Source: Calothrix sp. HK-06 (lineage in GTDB: Bacteria; Cyanobacteriota; Cyanobacteriia; Cyanobacteriales; Nostocaceae). From it: DNA of 64,000 nt. Numbering within the stretch: the first letter of the stretch is position 1; the number at the start of each line of letters is the position of its first letter. Shown here one piece after another: positions 1-8,956 of the stretch. Where the stretch lies: positions 48,337-112,336 of the forward strand of contig NZ_MRCD01000017.1 of the NCBI RefSeq assembly GCF_001904745.1, in the 5' to 3' direction. A program made the position numbers and the translations under genes. The notes below the pieces were generated by a model. The model made no database searches and was not told the DNA's origin. It worked only from the letters and a program-made list of their open reading frames with translations.

Positions 1-60
1 CATGGTGGTATTTACCACAGATTACACGCACTCCAAGAAACTGGGGAATTGTTAACTTAA
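1..60 (+). CDS. C-terminal end of ABC exporter (partial)
   Basis: An open frame runs from the first base to a TAA at 58-60 and gives a 19-residue tail, HGGIYHRLHALQETGELLT. The pattern G-IY-RLH-LQ is typical of the extreme C-terminus of fused permease/ATPase ABC exporters of the MsbA/HlyB type. The rest of the gene lies upstream of the window, so substrate and domain order cannot be seen. The family assignment rests on this short tail only. Confidence 0.5.
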   Translation, partial: HGGIYHRLHALQETGELLT

Positions 61-441
61 ACCTTACCCTGATTGATCCTCTCTAACCCCCCCGCGCTCT
101 CAGGGGGGAACAAGATGTACAAAAAACCGGGTTTATTGTTCACGCTCACACGAAGATTGTCAGTGCAAACAAACAGAAACCCGGTTTATCGCCATTAACG
201 AGTAGTTTAAAAAAAACTTATAGGCACGGTTCTTTTAGCTTGAGCTATAAGAATTAAGCTTTGAGCGGACTCTATACACATAGGGAGAGCGGGGAGAGGG
301 ACTTGAGGCAATTTTGTTCGATTTAGTTAAGATTTGGGAATAATAAATCTGACAGATAAACCTTACCCTTGATCTAGCACTGCTAAAAGAGGCATGAGTT
401 TTAAATAGCAAAAGCTCTACTAATTACGGCTAATCATCTTT
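61..441. other. Intergenic stretch with inverted repeat
   Basis: No gene is visible. Positions 123-135 and 176-188 are opposed copies of an AAACCGGGTTT-type palindrome also found at 9587-9652 and 47706-47721. A C-rich/G-rich pair around 85-107 (AACCCCCCC then AGGGGGGAA) resembles the interspersed repeat at 10350-10381. The hairpins could act as transcription ends for the upstream ABC gene. No convincing promoter was identified. Confidence 0.4.
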
Positions 442-942
442 ATGCTCAACGATGTATCTGTAGCTTCGAGATTCAACTACCCCGTTCACACTACGCTTTA
501 TATTGGTTCAGTTTCTAAGATAAAAAAAACTGTTTTACATCCTGGGGTCAAGAACGAACTACAAAATGCAGAACGAGATATTGATGATGAGGAATATGAA
601 TCATTGTCAAGGAGAATTAAGCTAGACCCAACAAAATATATTGATGCAATTGAATATGAAGCCGCACTTGTTTATGCGCCAGAAAACTTGTTAGAACCCA
701 ATGTTAAATTTATAAGAGTTACTTGTGACTGTTATTTATGTGGGGAAGAAGAAGTTTTAGAGCAACTATATACAATGACAACAAAGCTGAAATTTTTTGT
801 ATCTGTCATTGCGTTAGTAGAGGGAAATAATTACGAAAGACGAGTTATTAGTAAACCAGGGTATGGTCAATTCCATATTTCTGATATTCGGATTGTAGAC
901 CAAGACAAAGAATTAGAGAGATTTAGTGAAATTCTAGCTTAA
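442..942 (+). CDS. Hypothetical protein, 166 aa
   Basis: I do not recognise this protein. It has no signal peptide and no strongly hydrophobic segment, so it is probably cytoplasmic. Residues 95-100 contain a tight cysteine cluster (C95, C97, C100) that could bind a metal, but no second cluster completes a zinc site. The middle is acidic, and the region at about 112-125 is the most hydrophobic part. The ATG at 442 has no clear Shine-Dalgarno sequence. Upstream is the ABC exporter tail; downstream is a toxin-antitoxin pair on the other strand. Its length and normal codon use suggest a real gene, but no function can be assigned. Confidence 0.6.
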   Translation: MLNDVSVASRFNYPVHTTLYIGSVSKIKKTVLHPGVKNELQNAERDIDDEEYESLSRRIKLDPTKYIDAIEYEAALVYAPENLLEPNVKFIRVTCDCYLCGEEEVLEQLYTMTTKLKFFVSVIALVEGNNYERRVISKPGYGQFHISDIRIVDQDKELERFSEILA

Positions 943-1201
943 AGAATGTTTTGAAGAGCTAAGAAGGAATAACTTGTCTCAAGCTGAGTGCAGTGAGGCT
1001 TGGGAGTAAAAGACAAAACTAGGGTTATAACCGCATACACCAGAAGCTGCCCTTTAGTCCTCCTGCTCCGCTTTACACTGCACTCCTCATGACATTCCAA
1101 GATACTTTTAAAATATTCTCTTAGAAATTTACAGTAGCTATTAGTTGGGTATAAATTTTGTGCAGCGACATTATAGGAAATTGCAAAACTTAACAGGTTA
1201 A

Positions 1202-1564
1202 CTACGGAGAGGACAAATTATCGAGCAAATCATCCAATTCAGCAAGCGATGTCTTTACACAAGCACGAACTCCTTTCCAATCATGTTCTGATAAATGTCC
1301 TATAACTACCATATTAGCTGAACGTGGCAAAGTGACTATAAAACTACGAAAAACAGACGCAACCCGTAAACCAGCGCTCTGCCAATTTTGAAGTACGTAG
1401 TCAGTAGCGCCCAAATCTGTTGTTTGGGTAGTAATTAGTCCAATTATTACATCAGGACGATTTTGATGATAAGTAGTTGATGACAAAACCACAGCAGGAC
1501 GACGTTTAACACCTGTAACCCCTGGAAAATCTACCGTAACAACATCACCAGAATTAAACGTCAC
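1202..1564 (-). CDS. MazF/PemK-family toxin (mRNA interferase)
   Basis: The 120-residue protein opens with the family signature: SGDVVTVDFPG, then KRRPAVVLSS near residues 20-29. MazF/PemK toxins are small beta-barrel endoribonucleases that cleave mRNA and are blocked by a partner antitoxin. It starts with GTG at 1564, two bases after the stop of the upstream 72-residue gene, and a GAGG in the end of that gene can serve as ribosome binding site. Translational coupling with the antitoxin is therefore likely. Length matches the family and no truncation is seen. RNA target specificity cannot be read from the sequence. Confidence 0.85.
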   Translation of the reverse strand: MTFNSGDVVTVDFPGVTGVKRRPAVVLSSTTYHQNRPDVIIGLITTQTTDLGATDYVLQNWQSAGLRVASVFRSFIVTLPRSANMVVIGHLSEHDWKGVRACVKTSLAELDDLLDNLSSP

Positions 1565-1566
1565 AA

Positions 1567-1785
1567 CTACATATCCTCGCTTTCAGGAAAAATCGTTGCA
1601 GCGTATTGGAGAGAAAAGTCTGTTACATCAATTACGTCTTGCTCACTCCAGCTATCACTTTGATCAATTACAGACAGATTTTGGTCAACTAAATCGTTAA
1701 GAATAAGATTTGCTAAACGCAGTCGCTCAGTCGGTGGTAAAGTGCGAAGAATATGTGTATAAATTTCTTGAGCAGTTGTTGTCAT
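1567..1785 (-). CDS. Antitoxin partner of MazF-like toxin
   Basis: A 72-residue acidic protein directly upstream of the MazF-like toxin on the same strand. It begins MTTTAQEIYTHILRTLPPTERLRL, a helical N-terminus seen in many small cyanobacterial antitoxins (for example near MazF or RelE), and ends in a flexible acidic tail (FPESEDM) that could wrap the toxin. A strong AGGAGG lies just before the ATG, consistent with the usual excess of antitoxin over toxin. Function is inferred mainly from position and size. DNA binding and autoregulation are expected for the family, but no operator was recognised. Confidence 0.75.
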   Translation of the reverse strand: MTTTAQEIYTHILRTLPPTERLRLANLILNDLVDQNLSVIDQSDSWSEQDVIDVTDFSLQYAATIFPESEDM

Positions 1786-1946
1786 GGTAAAACCTCCTAC
1801 TTCTCATTTTATTGTAGTTATTGAAAAAGGTTCTACTAGTTATGGTGCCTATGTGCCTAATTTACCTGGATGTATAGCTGTTGGTCTTTTAACGACACGG
1901 ATGCTACAACTGTACCGAAGAGTGGTGTTGTTGCGTTCAAAATAGA
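1784..1946 (+). pseudogene. hicB antitoxin remnant (N-terminal fragment)
   Basis: Read on the + strand from the ATG at 1784, the frame gives SHFIVVIEKG, then SYGAYVPNLPGCIAVG. This is the characteristic first strand and loop of HicB antitoxins (a partial RNase H fold that ends in PDLPGC). Homology stops near 1885; the frame then continues into unrelated sequence and ends at TAG around 1946, giving about 54 residues instead of the usual 70-140. No hicA toxin is adjacent. The fragment abuts the broken 3' end of the EamA transporter remnant, so both look like products of one deletion or rearrangement. Confidence 0.6.
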
Positions 1947-2228
1947 AGTAAAATCAGCAGGTAACAGCGTTGACGCAAATACAAATAATACAAACGGTAT
2001 TGCGGAATTTATGCATCCAACAATTAGTAATTTTCTGGCATTAGAACGGATTTCATTTAGAAGACCAAGACGTGCTGTAAATAACAGTAGTACCAAACCA
2101 GCAATTAAAACGCGCGCTTCAATTAACCAAACTGGCCCCAAAACAGGCGCCGCAATCCGTAAAAATAGAAAAGAACCACCCCAAAGTGCAGATAACAACA
2201 AAAGCTCGAATATATCTGTAACTCGCAT
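1857..2228 (-). pseudogene. EamA/DMT-family transporter, truncated
   Basis: From the ATG at 2228 the protein begins MRVTDIFELLLLSALWGGSFLFLR, a textbook first membrane helix of the EamA drug/metabolite transporter family, followed by two to three more helices. Full-length members have ten helices and about 290-300 residues. This frame ends after 123 residues, right after ATTPLFGTVVASV, and the last residues look unrelated. The gene begins 11 bases after the stop of the Ada-like gene on the same strand, so they were probably one operon. The break coincides with the end of the hicB remnant. It is most likely non-functional. Confidence 0.75.
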
Positions 2229-2239
2229 AAAGACTTTTA

Positions 2240-3280
2240 TTATACCAATCCCTTTTTTTCCAGTTCCAATAATTTCTGCTTTCTCTCCAACCCCCACTCA
2301 TACCCACCCAAACTGCCATCGCTTCGTAAAACACGGTGACATGGGATAATTAATGCTACAGGATTGGCGCCACATGCACTTCCTACCGCACGTACAGCAT
2401 TTGTGCCAACTTCGCGCGCGATATCTTGATAAGTGCGTGTTTCTCCGTAAGGTATTTTTTGTAAAGCTTGCCAAACTTGAATTTGAAATGCAGTTCCACG
2501 AATATCTAAAGGTAAATCCAAATGCGGTTGTTCAGCTGCAATAAACGAAAGTATTGCTTGTATCCATTCTTGATGTGCAGTATCATCGCGCTGAATTTCT
2601 GCTTTTGTGAATTCTGCTTGCAACAAAAGTTCTAATTTTTCAGCATCATCTCCTAACTTGACTGCACAAATACCTTTCTCTGTCATCGCGACTAGTAAAT
2701 AACCAAGTGTTCCGGAGATAACTGTATAACTAATAAACATTCCTTTACCATCGTGTTGATAATTTTTAGGTGTCATTCCTAACTTTGAATTGACTTGTTC
2801 GTATACACAGCTACTCGACGTATAACCAGCTTCGTATAATGCGTTTGTCACATTTACACCCTCTTTTAATTCAGCTTTGAAGCGTTGTAACCTCTGCGCT
2901 TCTGCATATTGTTTCGGAGTAACACCTACAATACGCTTAAAAGTACGTTGCAAATGATACGGGCTTATACTAAAATGCTGGGCTAATTTTTCAAGCGTTG
3001 GTGAGTTATCTAATTGCGTTGTGAGAAAATTACAAATTTGCTGTACTAACTCTATATGTGGTTGTGCAACAAAACTTTCATTAGGATGACAGCGTTTACA
3101 TGCACGGAAACCAGAACTTTCTGCTGAATAACAATTTGAGAAGAATATTATATTCTCGCGTTTGGGTAAACGCGCGCAGCATGAAGGACGACAATATATT
3201 TTAGTTGAACGGGCGCCGTAAACAAATACACCATCATATTGTTGATTCTTTTCTACAACTGCCTGCCAGTATTCATCCAT
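2240..3280 (-). CDS. ada: Ada-type bifunctional regulator / methylated-DNA methyltransferase
   Basis: This 346-residue protein has the full Ada layout. The N-terminal domain has four zinc-ligand cysteines: C30 and C34 (IYCRPSC) and C61 and C64 (ACKRC); by family knowledge C30 accepts methyl groups from DNA phosphotriesters. An AraC-type helix-turn-helix region spans roughly residues 80-185. The C-terminal O6-methylguanine-DNA methyltransferase has the active site IPCHRV with acceptor Cys near 314 and the LGGYEWG motif after it. It should sense and repair alkylation damage and activate its own operon. The start at 3280 has a G-rich ribosome binding site. The broken EamA gene follows directly. 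Confidence 0.92.
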   Translation of the reverse strand: MDEYWQAVVEKNQQYDGVFVYGARSTKIYCRPSCCARLPKRENIIFFSNCYSAESSGFRACKRCHPNESFVAQPHIELVQQICNFLTTQLDNSPTLEKLAQHFSISPYHLQRTFKRIVGVTPKQYAEAQRLQRFKAELKEGVNVTNALYEAGYTSSSCVYEQVNSKLGMTPKNYQHDGKGMFISYTVISGTLGYLLVAMTEKGICAVKLGDDAEKLELLLQAEFTKAEIQRDDTAHQEWIQAILSFIAAEQPHLDLPLDIRGTAFQIQVWQALQKIPYGETRTYQDIAREVGTNAVRAVGSACGANPVALIIPCHRVLRSDGSLGGYEWGLERKQKLLELEKKGLV

Positions 3281-3633
3281 TAGCGTCCCCCCTCACCTGA
3301 GTCTGTTACTGTATTGAGAGTAACTAACAGTTGGTAAAATTCGCTATCGGATTCTTGCGCTCAATATTAAGCAGGTGAATTGAGATTAGTCTAATAATAA
3401 AAATATTCGCGACTAAAAAGTAATAAAAGCAACATTCAATTTAAGTCCTATTACAGAGGACTTGGGCTATTAACATGGGACTTAGAGTCCCAATTGCGGG
3501 TATGAACGTAGTCATATGTACGATATGTTTTTTAAGAGTTAATAGATTAATGTTGGGTTTCCCTACGGGACACTTCGTGAACGCTACGCTACACCCAACC
3601 TACAATGACAAGATATTTTGAGGTGCTGATACA
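3281..3633. other. Intergenic stretch with interspersed repeat
   Basis: Divergent promoter region between the ada gene (-) and the methyltransferase (+). It contains an inverted-repeat element at 3552-3600 whose ends are GTTGGGT and ACCCAACC around an ACTTCGTG core, a type of interspersed repeat common in filamentous cyanobacteria. No RNA gene or clear operator was found. Confidence 0.4.
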
Positions 3634-4251
3634 ATGGGTTTTTATCAAAAGCGAATTCTTCCTTATCTTCTCGATTGGTCATTATCTGCTCCCATAATTG
3701 GTAGATATCGTCAGGAAGTTTTAGCTTCAGTGAGTGGGGAAGTATTAGAAATTGGTTTTGGAACGGGTTTAAATCTTTCTTACTATCCAGATGATATTTA
3801 CAAGATTGTTACGGTAGACCCAAACCCAGGTGTTCATGTACTAGCGCAAAAGCGTATCAAAGCTTCTTCTATCACCGTAGAGCATCAGATATTAAGTGGT
3901 GAAAATCTACCAATGCCAGATAACTCATTCGACAATGTTGTTAGTACATTTACACTGTGCAGCATCGCGAATGTAGAGCAAGCACTTAGAGAAGTTTACC
4001 GTGTACTTAAACCAGGGGGAGGGTTTCATTTCCTTGAACATGGATTGAGTCGAGAACCAAAAGTGCAGGTGTGGCAAAACCGTTTGACACCGTTACAGAA
4101 AATTATCGGTGATGGCTGTCATTTCAATCGCAATATTCGCCAACTTGTTGAGACTCAGTTCCAAAATGTCCACTTGGAAGAGTTTTATCTCGAAGATGTC
4201 CCCAAGGTTTCAGGATATTTGTATAAAGGCGTTGGATATAAAGCTATATGA
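3634..4251 (+). CDS. Class I SAM-dependent methyltransferase
   Basis: A 205-residue protein with a Methyltransf_11-like Rossmann fold. The SAM-binding glycine loop is VLEIGFGTGLN near residues 36-46, an acidic residue ends the second strand (TVDPNPG), and NSFDNVVSTFTLCSI followed by VYRVLKPGGGF forms the usual motifs II-III. It resembles UbiE/menaquinone-type and phospholipid N-methyltransferase-like proteins, but the substrate cannot be deduced. The C-terminal ending with YLYKGVGYKAI is typical of small stand-alone relatives. It is monocistronic by position. No signal peptide is present. Confidence 0.85.
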   Translation: MGFYQKRILPYLLDWSLSAPIIGRYRQEVLASVSGEVLEIGFGTGLNLSYYPDDIYKIVTVDPNPGVHVLAQKRIKASSITVEHQILSGENLPMPDNSFDNVVSTFTLCSIANVEQALREVYRVLKPGGGFHFLEHGLSREPKVQVWQNRLTPLQKIIGDGCHFNRNIRQLVETQFQNVHLEEFYLEDVPKVSGYLYKGVGYKAI

Positions 4252-4410
4252 CATAATCGAACGGGCATTTCTTGAGAATGGACGCTAGAATGGAGAACAT
4301 TTGGCGCCATTCGCTCCTAGTGCAGATAGTCAAATAAAGTAGGATATTTCCGGATTACACTGCGAAGTATCCATATATATAGTAAAAAATACCTATATTA
4401 AAATTATAAA

Positions 4411-5133
4411 ATGTTAGTACGTAGACCTAAGAGAAAATCAGGGAAATTAGTTCTTTACTCAAAACCCCAGCAGTACACGCAAATCAAAGCGGCAATTATT
4501 GCTGTTGCAGTTACAGGGATGACAGCAGTAACAGTACCAGCGTTTGCACTTGTTCAACCTGCATTCGCACGCGAAGCTATTATGCTTGTACAGCGTTCTT
4601 TACAAAACGGTAATTCTAAACCAGAAACAAAACTTGATGTTTTGCTGCGGGAGTTGGCAAACTTGGAAGTTGAAAAGGCTACGTTAGATGTTAAACATAC
4701 TTCTAGCAACGAAGCTATCGAAGAAATTGATGCGTCTATAGAAGCTCTACGAAACCGTATAGATGAAATTATGCCAAAAAGCAATGCTGCTATAAGCAAT
4801 GTAGTTACGGAAGCGCTTGTTTCTAAGATTGCTGCATTGGAAATTGAAAATTCCTTGCTCGAAGCATATCATACTCCATATGCTGAAGTTGTAGTATCTA
4901 CAGAAAATCAGATTCGTAGACTATGGCGCCGAGTTGCTTCCATCACACCACAAAATCCTAAAGAAGTAATCAACCCAGTTGTTAGTGCTATTCTTGATAC
5001 CGAAGTTGCTAACCTGAAAGCAAGACGCGCTTCGCTAGCAACTAGATATACACCCGATGATATCGGAGACTTATTGACAATAGATTTGCAGTTAGGCAGT
5101 TTGGCACAAAGGCAGGCATTTTATAATTCGTAG
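4411..5133 (+). CDS. Membrane-anchored or exported protein with three ~50-aa helical repeats
   Basis: The 240-residue protein has a basic N-terminus (MLVRRPKRKSGK), a hydrophobic segment near residues 28-48, and a possible signal cleavage after AFA. The rest consists of about three diverged repeats, each with an A-LE-E-A-LE pattern followed by a (Y/H)T(P/S) turn and another helix (HTSSNEAIEE, YHTPYAEVVV, RYTPDDIGDL). Repeated helical hairpins would give a rod in the periplasm or on the membrane. I do not recognise a named family. A short hairpin CCCTC-loop-GAGGG at 5158-5173 follows and may be a weak terminator. Confidence 0.65.
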   Translation: MLVRRPKRKSGKLVLYSKPQQYTQIKAAIIAVAVTGMTAVTVPAFALVQPAFAREAIMLVQRSLQNGNSKPETKLDVLLRELANLEVEKATLDVKHTSSNEAIEEIDASIEALRNRIDEIMPKSNAAISNVVTEALVSKIAALEIENSLLEAYHTPYAEVVVSTENQIRRLWRRVASITPQNPKEVINPVVSAILDTEVANLKARRASLATRYTPDDIGDLLTIDLQLGSLAQRQAFYNS

Positions 5134-5157
5134 CAGAGTCAGCCCGTGCGTGAATTT

Positions 5158-5173
5158 CCCTCTTTAAGAGGGG
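5158..5173 (+). terminator. Hairpin after the repeat-protein gene
   Basis: The sequence CCCTCTTTAAGAGGGG can fold into a five to six base-pair stem 25 bases after the stop at 5133. Only a short T run follows, so it is at best a weak intrinsic terminator. Confidence 0.35.
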
Positions 5174-5383
5174 TTTGCGTGCGGGTTAACAAAATAACAT
5201 TATTTTTACGTCAATACTGCTAGGTTAATTACCGTCTAACCCTTCAATTTGAAATAATTGATGAAATATTGTAATCTTGCCGTAACGTTATTTGGCACCA
5301 AACGATAAATTATATACCATCAACCATCGTTGCTACTGAACCAACCGCATGTATAATTTGATGGTAAATCAAATTTTTTATAT

Positions 5384-7936
5384 GTGGCTATACACAAAAT
5401 GAGTCGAAAGGGACTCAAGATAGCGATATTTTTATTGATACTCGTCTTAACTGCTGTTATTGTCTCACTACTTTATCCTCGACAACAGCAGATAGTTCAA
5501 CGCGAAAGTAATTATGCTATTCACGCGCGGCAAGATTTTAACCAACCGAGTTTTTACCCGATTACTCCAAATACATCTAATAAGTTATACCGACCGACAG
5601 GCGCCTGGGTAGGAAGATTAATTTTGCCTACATCACAGGAAGATAATACAGATTGGGTGTTAATGGAAGTTGAACATGCGCCACAGAAAGCACAAAATTT
5701 AATTGGAAAGATTGTACGGTTGGAATGGAAAAATGATAAAGATGCTCTTTCTTATGTACAAGCTGTTGCGCGAGATGTAAATTTCACACCTGATACTATT
5801 AAAAGCCAAAAACAAGGTAATATCCACCCGTTTCGTTTAAATGGTGTGAAGAGTGTCTCTGTATTACGTTCTTTAGCAGGCGCCCGTCCTCAAGATGATG
5901 TTATTGTTACTTTGGATGATGCGACGGTTGTTACTGAAGGTGTAGGAAGAGTAACTTTGCAAATCGCGCGTGAGCCTGTTTTAACAACTGGTAGATTTTA
6001 CGGTTTAGTCAAAATCATTGAGTCAACATCAAAATCTGATTCCCTATATCAAGTAGTACATTATAACCCGGCATCAGGAAACTTTGATGGCACTGAAGGC
6101 GCCATTCGTATTCCTAAACAAGTTATAGACACACGTAATATACCCAGTTCAACACCGTTATTAATTGAGAAATCACCAGTAGGTCAACAAGGGTGGTATA
6201 TTTACGGAGCTAGAGATAGTAAAGGTATATTTACTGTTCAAGCGCTGGCACCACGTAGTTTATTCCAAATTCAGCCTGATAAATTAATTACTAACGAAAA
6301 TATAGCGTTAGGCTATCTTAAAAACCAGCATTGGCAAAACACACCAGCGCAAAAAGGCAAAATTGACACAGTACTTTTAAATTTCGATGTATTAAAATCA
6401 ACTTCAAGCCTCCCATACCAAGGCGGGTTAGTTGGATTTCAAAACTCTCCTGCTCTTCTTAATTCTCCTACTCCCTCCAACCCTTCACAAGGGGGGTTAG
6501 GGGAATACCAATGGCAAGAGAACGACAAAGCTATTGTTTTACATTTATTTGGTGGTATTGGTGGACGTAAAAAAGAAGCGCTTGGTTTTCCTGCTACTAT
6601 TACCGGACACTTTGCTTTTGGAATAGCACGAGTCATACGTGATAGTTTCACGTCAGAATTACGCTTCGATATTAAATATCATCAAATCTATGCCCACAAC
6701 TCTGATGGAATTATTGCCGGAACTCATACATGGGTAGATTATATGGGTAATTTACAACGTGGTTGGATGTATACTCGCCCAGTTTCAGATATTATGATTA
6801 AATTCGACCCTGTTACAACAGATTATGATTTTGATAGCGTAAAAATATCACCATTAAACGAATTACAGCGACAATTACAAATAATGATGGCACGTTACCG
6901 TGTTGGTGATGGTACTGGAGGCGCCACAGTATCCCCAGGAACTTCGTGCGGACAAGACTCTGCCCAAGCACTTTATGCAACAATTACTACAATTAAAAAC
7001 CAAGTTTCTAATGCACCCCAAATTCAACAATGGTTTGATACACATCCAAACGACCCTCAAACTTTACGGTTTCGTCAACTAATATTACTCGGCGCCGAAC
7101 TCGAAAAACAATTGGCGCCATTAGGTATAGTGCGTGCAGATTGGCGCAGCAGTACTAGTTTACTTGCTGGTACTGGAACTGGTGATAATCAGCCATTTAG
7201 AGATGGTAGCATCTGGGCAGGTTTAACGAGTTGGCGAACAATGATGCCTCGACAAATACACGATGACCTTGCTCTTTTATTTTTAAAGCATGGCGGCAGT
7301 TTACAAGTATTGCGAACCAATCAAATTGGAGGATGGCAAGCTGATATTGCACCATTGGCGCCGACAGTATTATTCGGTCAGATAAAAATACCTTATACAG
7401 AAATATCTCCACTAGGAATTTTACTCAATCGTGTATTAGCATCTTTAAAAATTCCTACACAACAAGATTGGTTAGTTCTAGGTACAACACTGTTAGTTTA
7501 TAGTATTATTGCTCTTCCTATTGGATTGAGATCAGGATTTTTACAATTACAAATCTGGTCTGCTAACTATACAGATAAGTTTTTATTAATACTACGGTGC
7601 TTATTCCTCCCTGCCATCTCAGAAGAATTATTCTTTCGTGTCCTACTAATTCCTCACCCCATTGAAATTACAAATTGGTTGATTTGGGCACTGTGGGCAT
7701 TACTAAGCTTAATATTATTCATTATTTATCATCCTCTGAATGCCAGCACCTTTTTCAAGCAAGCAAATAAAACGTTTTTTAATCGTGTATTTTTAAGTTT
7801 AGCTACATTATTAGGAATTGCTTGCACAATTGCGTATGTACTTACAGGCTCTTTATTTATTATAGTAATTATTCATTGGATTATAGTAGTTGTTTGGTTA
7901 ATGGCTTTCGCAGGAATGGCAAAATTAAATACGTAG
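5384..7936 (+). CDS. Large CPBP-family intramembrane protease
   Basis: The 850-residue protein has an N-terminal membrane segment (about residues 12-30), a long extracytoplasmic-type region of about 650 residues with no recognised domain, and a C-terminal multi-helix membrane domain. That domain carries the CPBP signature: SEELFFRVLL (EExxxR, about residues 745-754) and a downstream histidine in YHPLNA (about 783). CPBP proteins are glutamic-type intramembrane proteases related to prenyl-CAAX proteases. Usual members have 200-300 residues, so this is a greatly extended variant. The GTG at 5384 and the ATG at 5399 are alternative starts. An interspersed repeat is embedded at 6466-6510. Confidence 0.75.
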   Translation: MAIHKMSRKGLKIAIFLLILVLTAVIVSLLYPRQQQIVQRESNYAIHARQDFNQPSFYPITPNTSNKLYRPTGAWVGRLILPTSQEDNTDWVLMEVEHAPQKAQNLIGKIVRLEWKNDKDALSYVQAVARDVNFTPDTIKSQKQGNIHPFRLNGVKSVSVLRSLAGARPQDDVIVTLDDATVVTEGVGRVTLQIAREPVLTTGRFYGLVKIIESTSKSDSLYQVVHYNPASGNFDGTEGAIRIPKQVIDTRNIPSSTPLLIEKSPVGQQGWYIYGARDSKGIFTVQALAPRSLFQIQPDKLITNENIALGYLKNQHWQNTPAQKGKIDTVLLNFDVLKSTSSLPYQGGLVGFQNSPALLNSPTPSNPSQGGLGEYQWQENDKAIVLHLFGGIGGRKKEALGFPATITGHFAFGIARVIRDSFTSELRFDIKYHQIYAHNSDGIIAGTHTWVDYMGNLQRGWMYTRPVSDIMIKFDPVTTDYDFDSVKISPLNELQRQLQIMMARYRVGDGTGGATVSPGTSCGQDSAQALYATITTIKNQVSNAPQIQQWFDTHPNDPQTLRFRQLILLGAELEKQLAPLGIVRADWRSSTSLLAGTGTGDNQPFRDGSIWAGLTSWRTMMPRQIHDDLALLFLKHGGSLQVLRTNQIGGWQADIAPLAPTVLFGQIKIPYTEISPLGILLNRVLASLKIPTQQDWLVLGTTLLVYSIIALPIGLRSGFLQLQIWSANYTDKFLLILRCLFLPAISEELFFRVLLIPHPIEITNWLIWALWALLSLILFIIYHPLNASTFFKQANKTFFNRVFLSLATLLGIACTIAYVLTGSLFIIVIIHWIIVVVWLMAFAGMAKLNT
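6466..6510. repeat. Interspersed C/G-rich repeat inside the CPBP gene
   Basis: The stretch reads CCCTCCAACCC, then CACAAGGGGGGTTAGGGG. It matches the intergenic repeat at 10350-10381 (ending in AAGGGGGGTTAGGGGGGATC). In the protein it corresponds to low-complexity residues NSPTPSNPSQGGLGEYQ, and the reading frame is kept, so the repeat appears to have inserted in frame. Confidence 0.55.
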
Positions 7937-8024
7937 AACACAAAGAAATAATTAGATGTAGAAACGTTACATGTAACGTCTCTTCTATGAAGATTTTATT
8001 ACGTTTACTTTATCGAACGTGATA

Positions 8025-8924
8025 TTAATTCATTAATAATTGTACTAGCTGCTGAGTAATAGGAAAACCAGTTTGCTGCTCAAAATATATAAACATGGGA
8101 CTAGGGTTCGCTTCTAAAAAGACATATTCTCCTGTTGGCGCCAATCTCCAATCAATTGCCGTCCATTCCAGGTATAATGAGTCAACAATTTCTCGACACT
8201 TTTGTTGCAATTCCAAAGGTAACTCCACTGGTATTAATTCAGCATTTACATCTTCGCGAAAATCTAGTGATTTACTACGAATCTCCGAAGTATATACAGA
8301 ATCACCAATTACATAACTACGAATATTAGTACCTGGTATATATTCTTGCAAAGTCACAGGAGATATACTCAAAGCTAAATCTAACCGTTTTGGTTCGAGT
8401 AATGATTCTGTTAATGTTTGAGTATGGGCGCCACCATAAACAGGTTTAAAAATAGCATTTTGATGTGATGCAGCAAATTGTGTAACTTGTTCTGGGTCAT
8501 TAGTAACTAAAGTTTCTGGAATTTTTATACCTAGTTGTTGAACAGTATATAGTTGTAAAGGCTTTTCTTTGTGAAATTGATAAGCTTCCCAAGAGTTTAC
8601 CCATCGCGCGCAAGTAGCTTTCATAAAAGTTCGTAACAAGCTCATTGAATCATTAAATGCAATAGTTGAGGTATGGGATGCAACCAAAGGAACATTCACA
8701 CTAGAAAAATTACGCCAGTAAACACTGTGAATATCCGATATGTTAAATTGATAGCGCTCTGACTTGAAAGTACCGAACTGTGTATTCGGCGCCCAAGACA
8801 AACGTAACTGAGTCGGAAATAAATCAGTATCTAAATAGTCTACAGTTGCTCCTGCTTCTGTGAGAGCATTCTCGATATGTACAGCATGGGCATCCAAGGA
8901 ATTACCCAAAATTAAAATATTCAT
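8025..8924 (-). CDS. ATP-grasp graspetide (omega-ester peptide) ligase
   Basis: A 299-residue ATP-grasp enzyme starting with MNILILGNSLDAHAVH, as in MvdC/MvdD-like ribosomal peptide maturases. The central nucleotide-binding part contains AIFKPVYGGAHTQ (ATP lysine), and the metal-binding end is AIDWRLAP then FLEANPSPMFIYFE. Such enzymes use ATP to join Thr/Ser hydroxyls to Glu/Asp carboxylates of a precursor, making macrocyclic esters. The ATG at 8924 has an AAAGGA ribosome binding site; the longer frame to 8978 would run into the intergenic hairpin. The precursor gene lies 71 bases upstream on the same strand, which fixes the substrate by context. Confidence 0.88.
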   Translation of the reverse strand: MNILILGNSLDAHAVHIENALTEAGATVDYLDTDLFPTQLRLSWAPNTQFGTFKSERYQFNISDIHSVYWRNFSSVNVPLVASHTSTIAFNDSMSLLRTFMKATCARWVNSWEAYQFHKEKPLQLYTVQQLGIKIPETLVTNDPEQVTQFAASHQNAIFKPVYGGAHTQTLTESLLEPKRLDLALSISPVTLQEYIPGTNIRSYVIGDSVYTSEIRSKSLDFREDVNAELIPVELPLELQQKCREIVDSLYLEWTAIDWRLAPTGEYVFLEANPSPMFIYFEQQTGFPITQQLVQLLMN

Positions 8925-8945
8925 TATATATAAATCCTTTAAATT

Positions 8946-8954
8946 ACACAGTGT
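8946..8954. promoter_or_regulatory. ACACAGTGT palindrome upstream of ligase
   Basis: A 9-base palindrome, extended as TTACACAGTGTTAA, lies 22 bases upstream of the ligase start. The same core occurs at 9452-9460 upstream of the precursor gene. A shared operator is plausible but unproven. Confidence 0.3.
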
Positions 8955-8956
8955 TA

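Noticed and set aside
1870..2349. Long open frame on the + strand opposite the EamA remnant
   Set aside because: Its translation has no family features, and the minus strand gives a clear EamA membrane protein and the end of ada, so it is a shadow frame.
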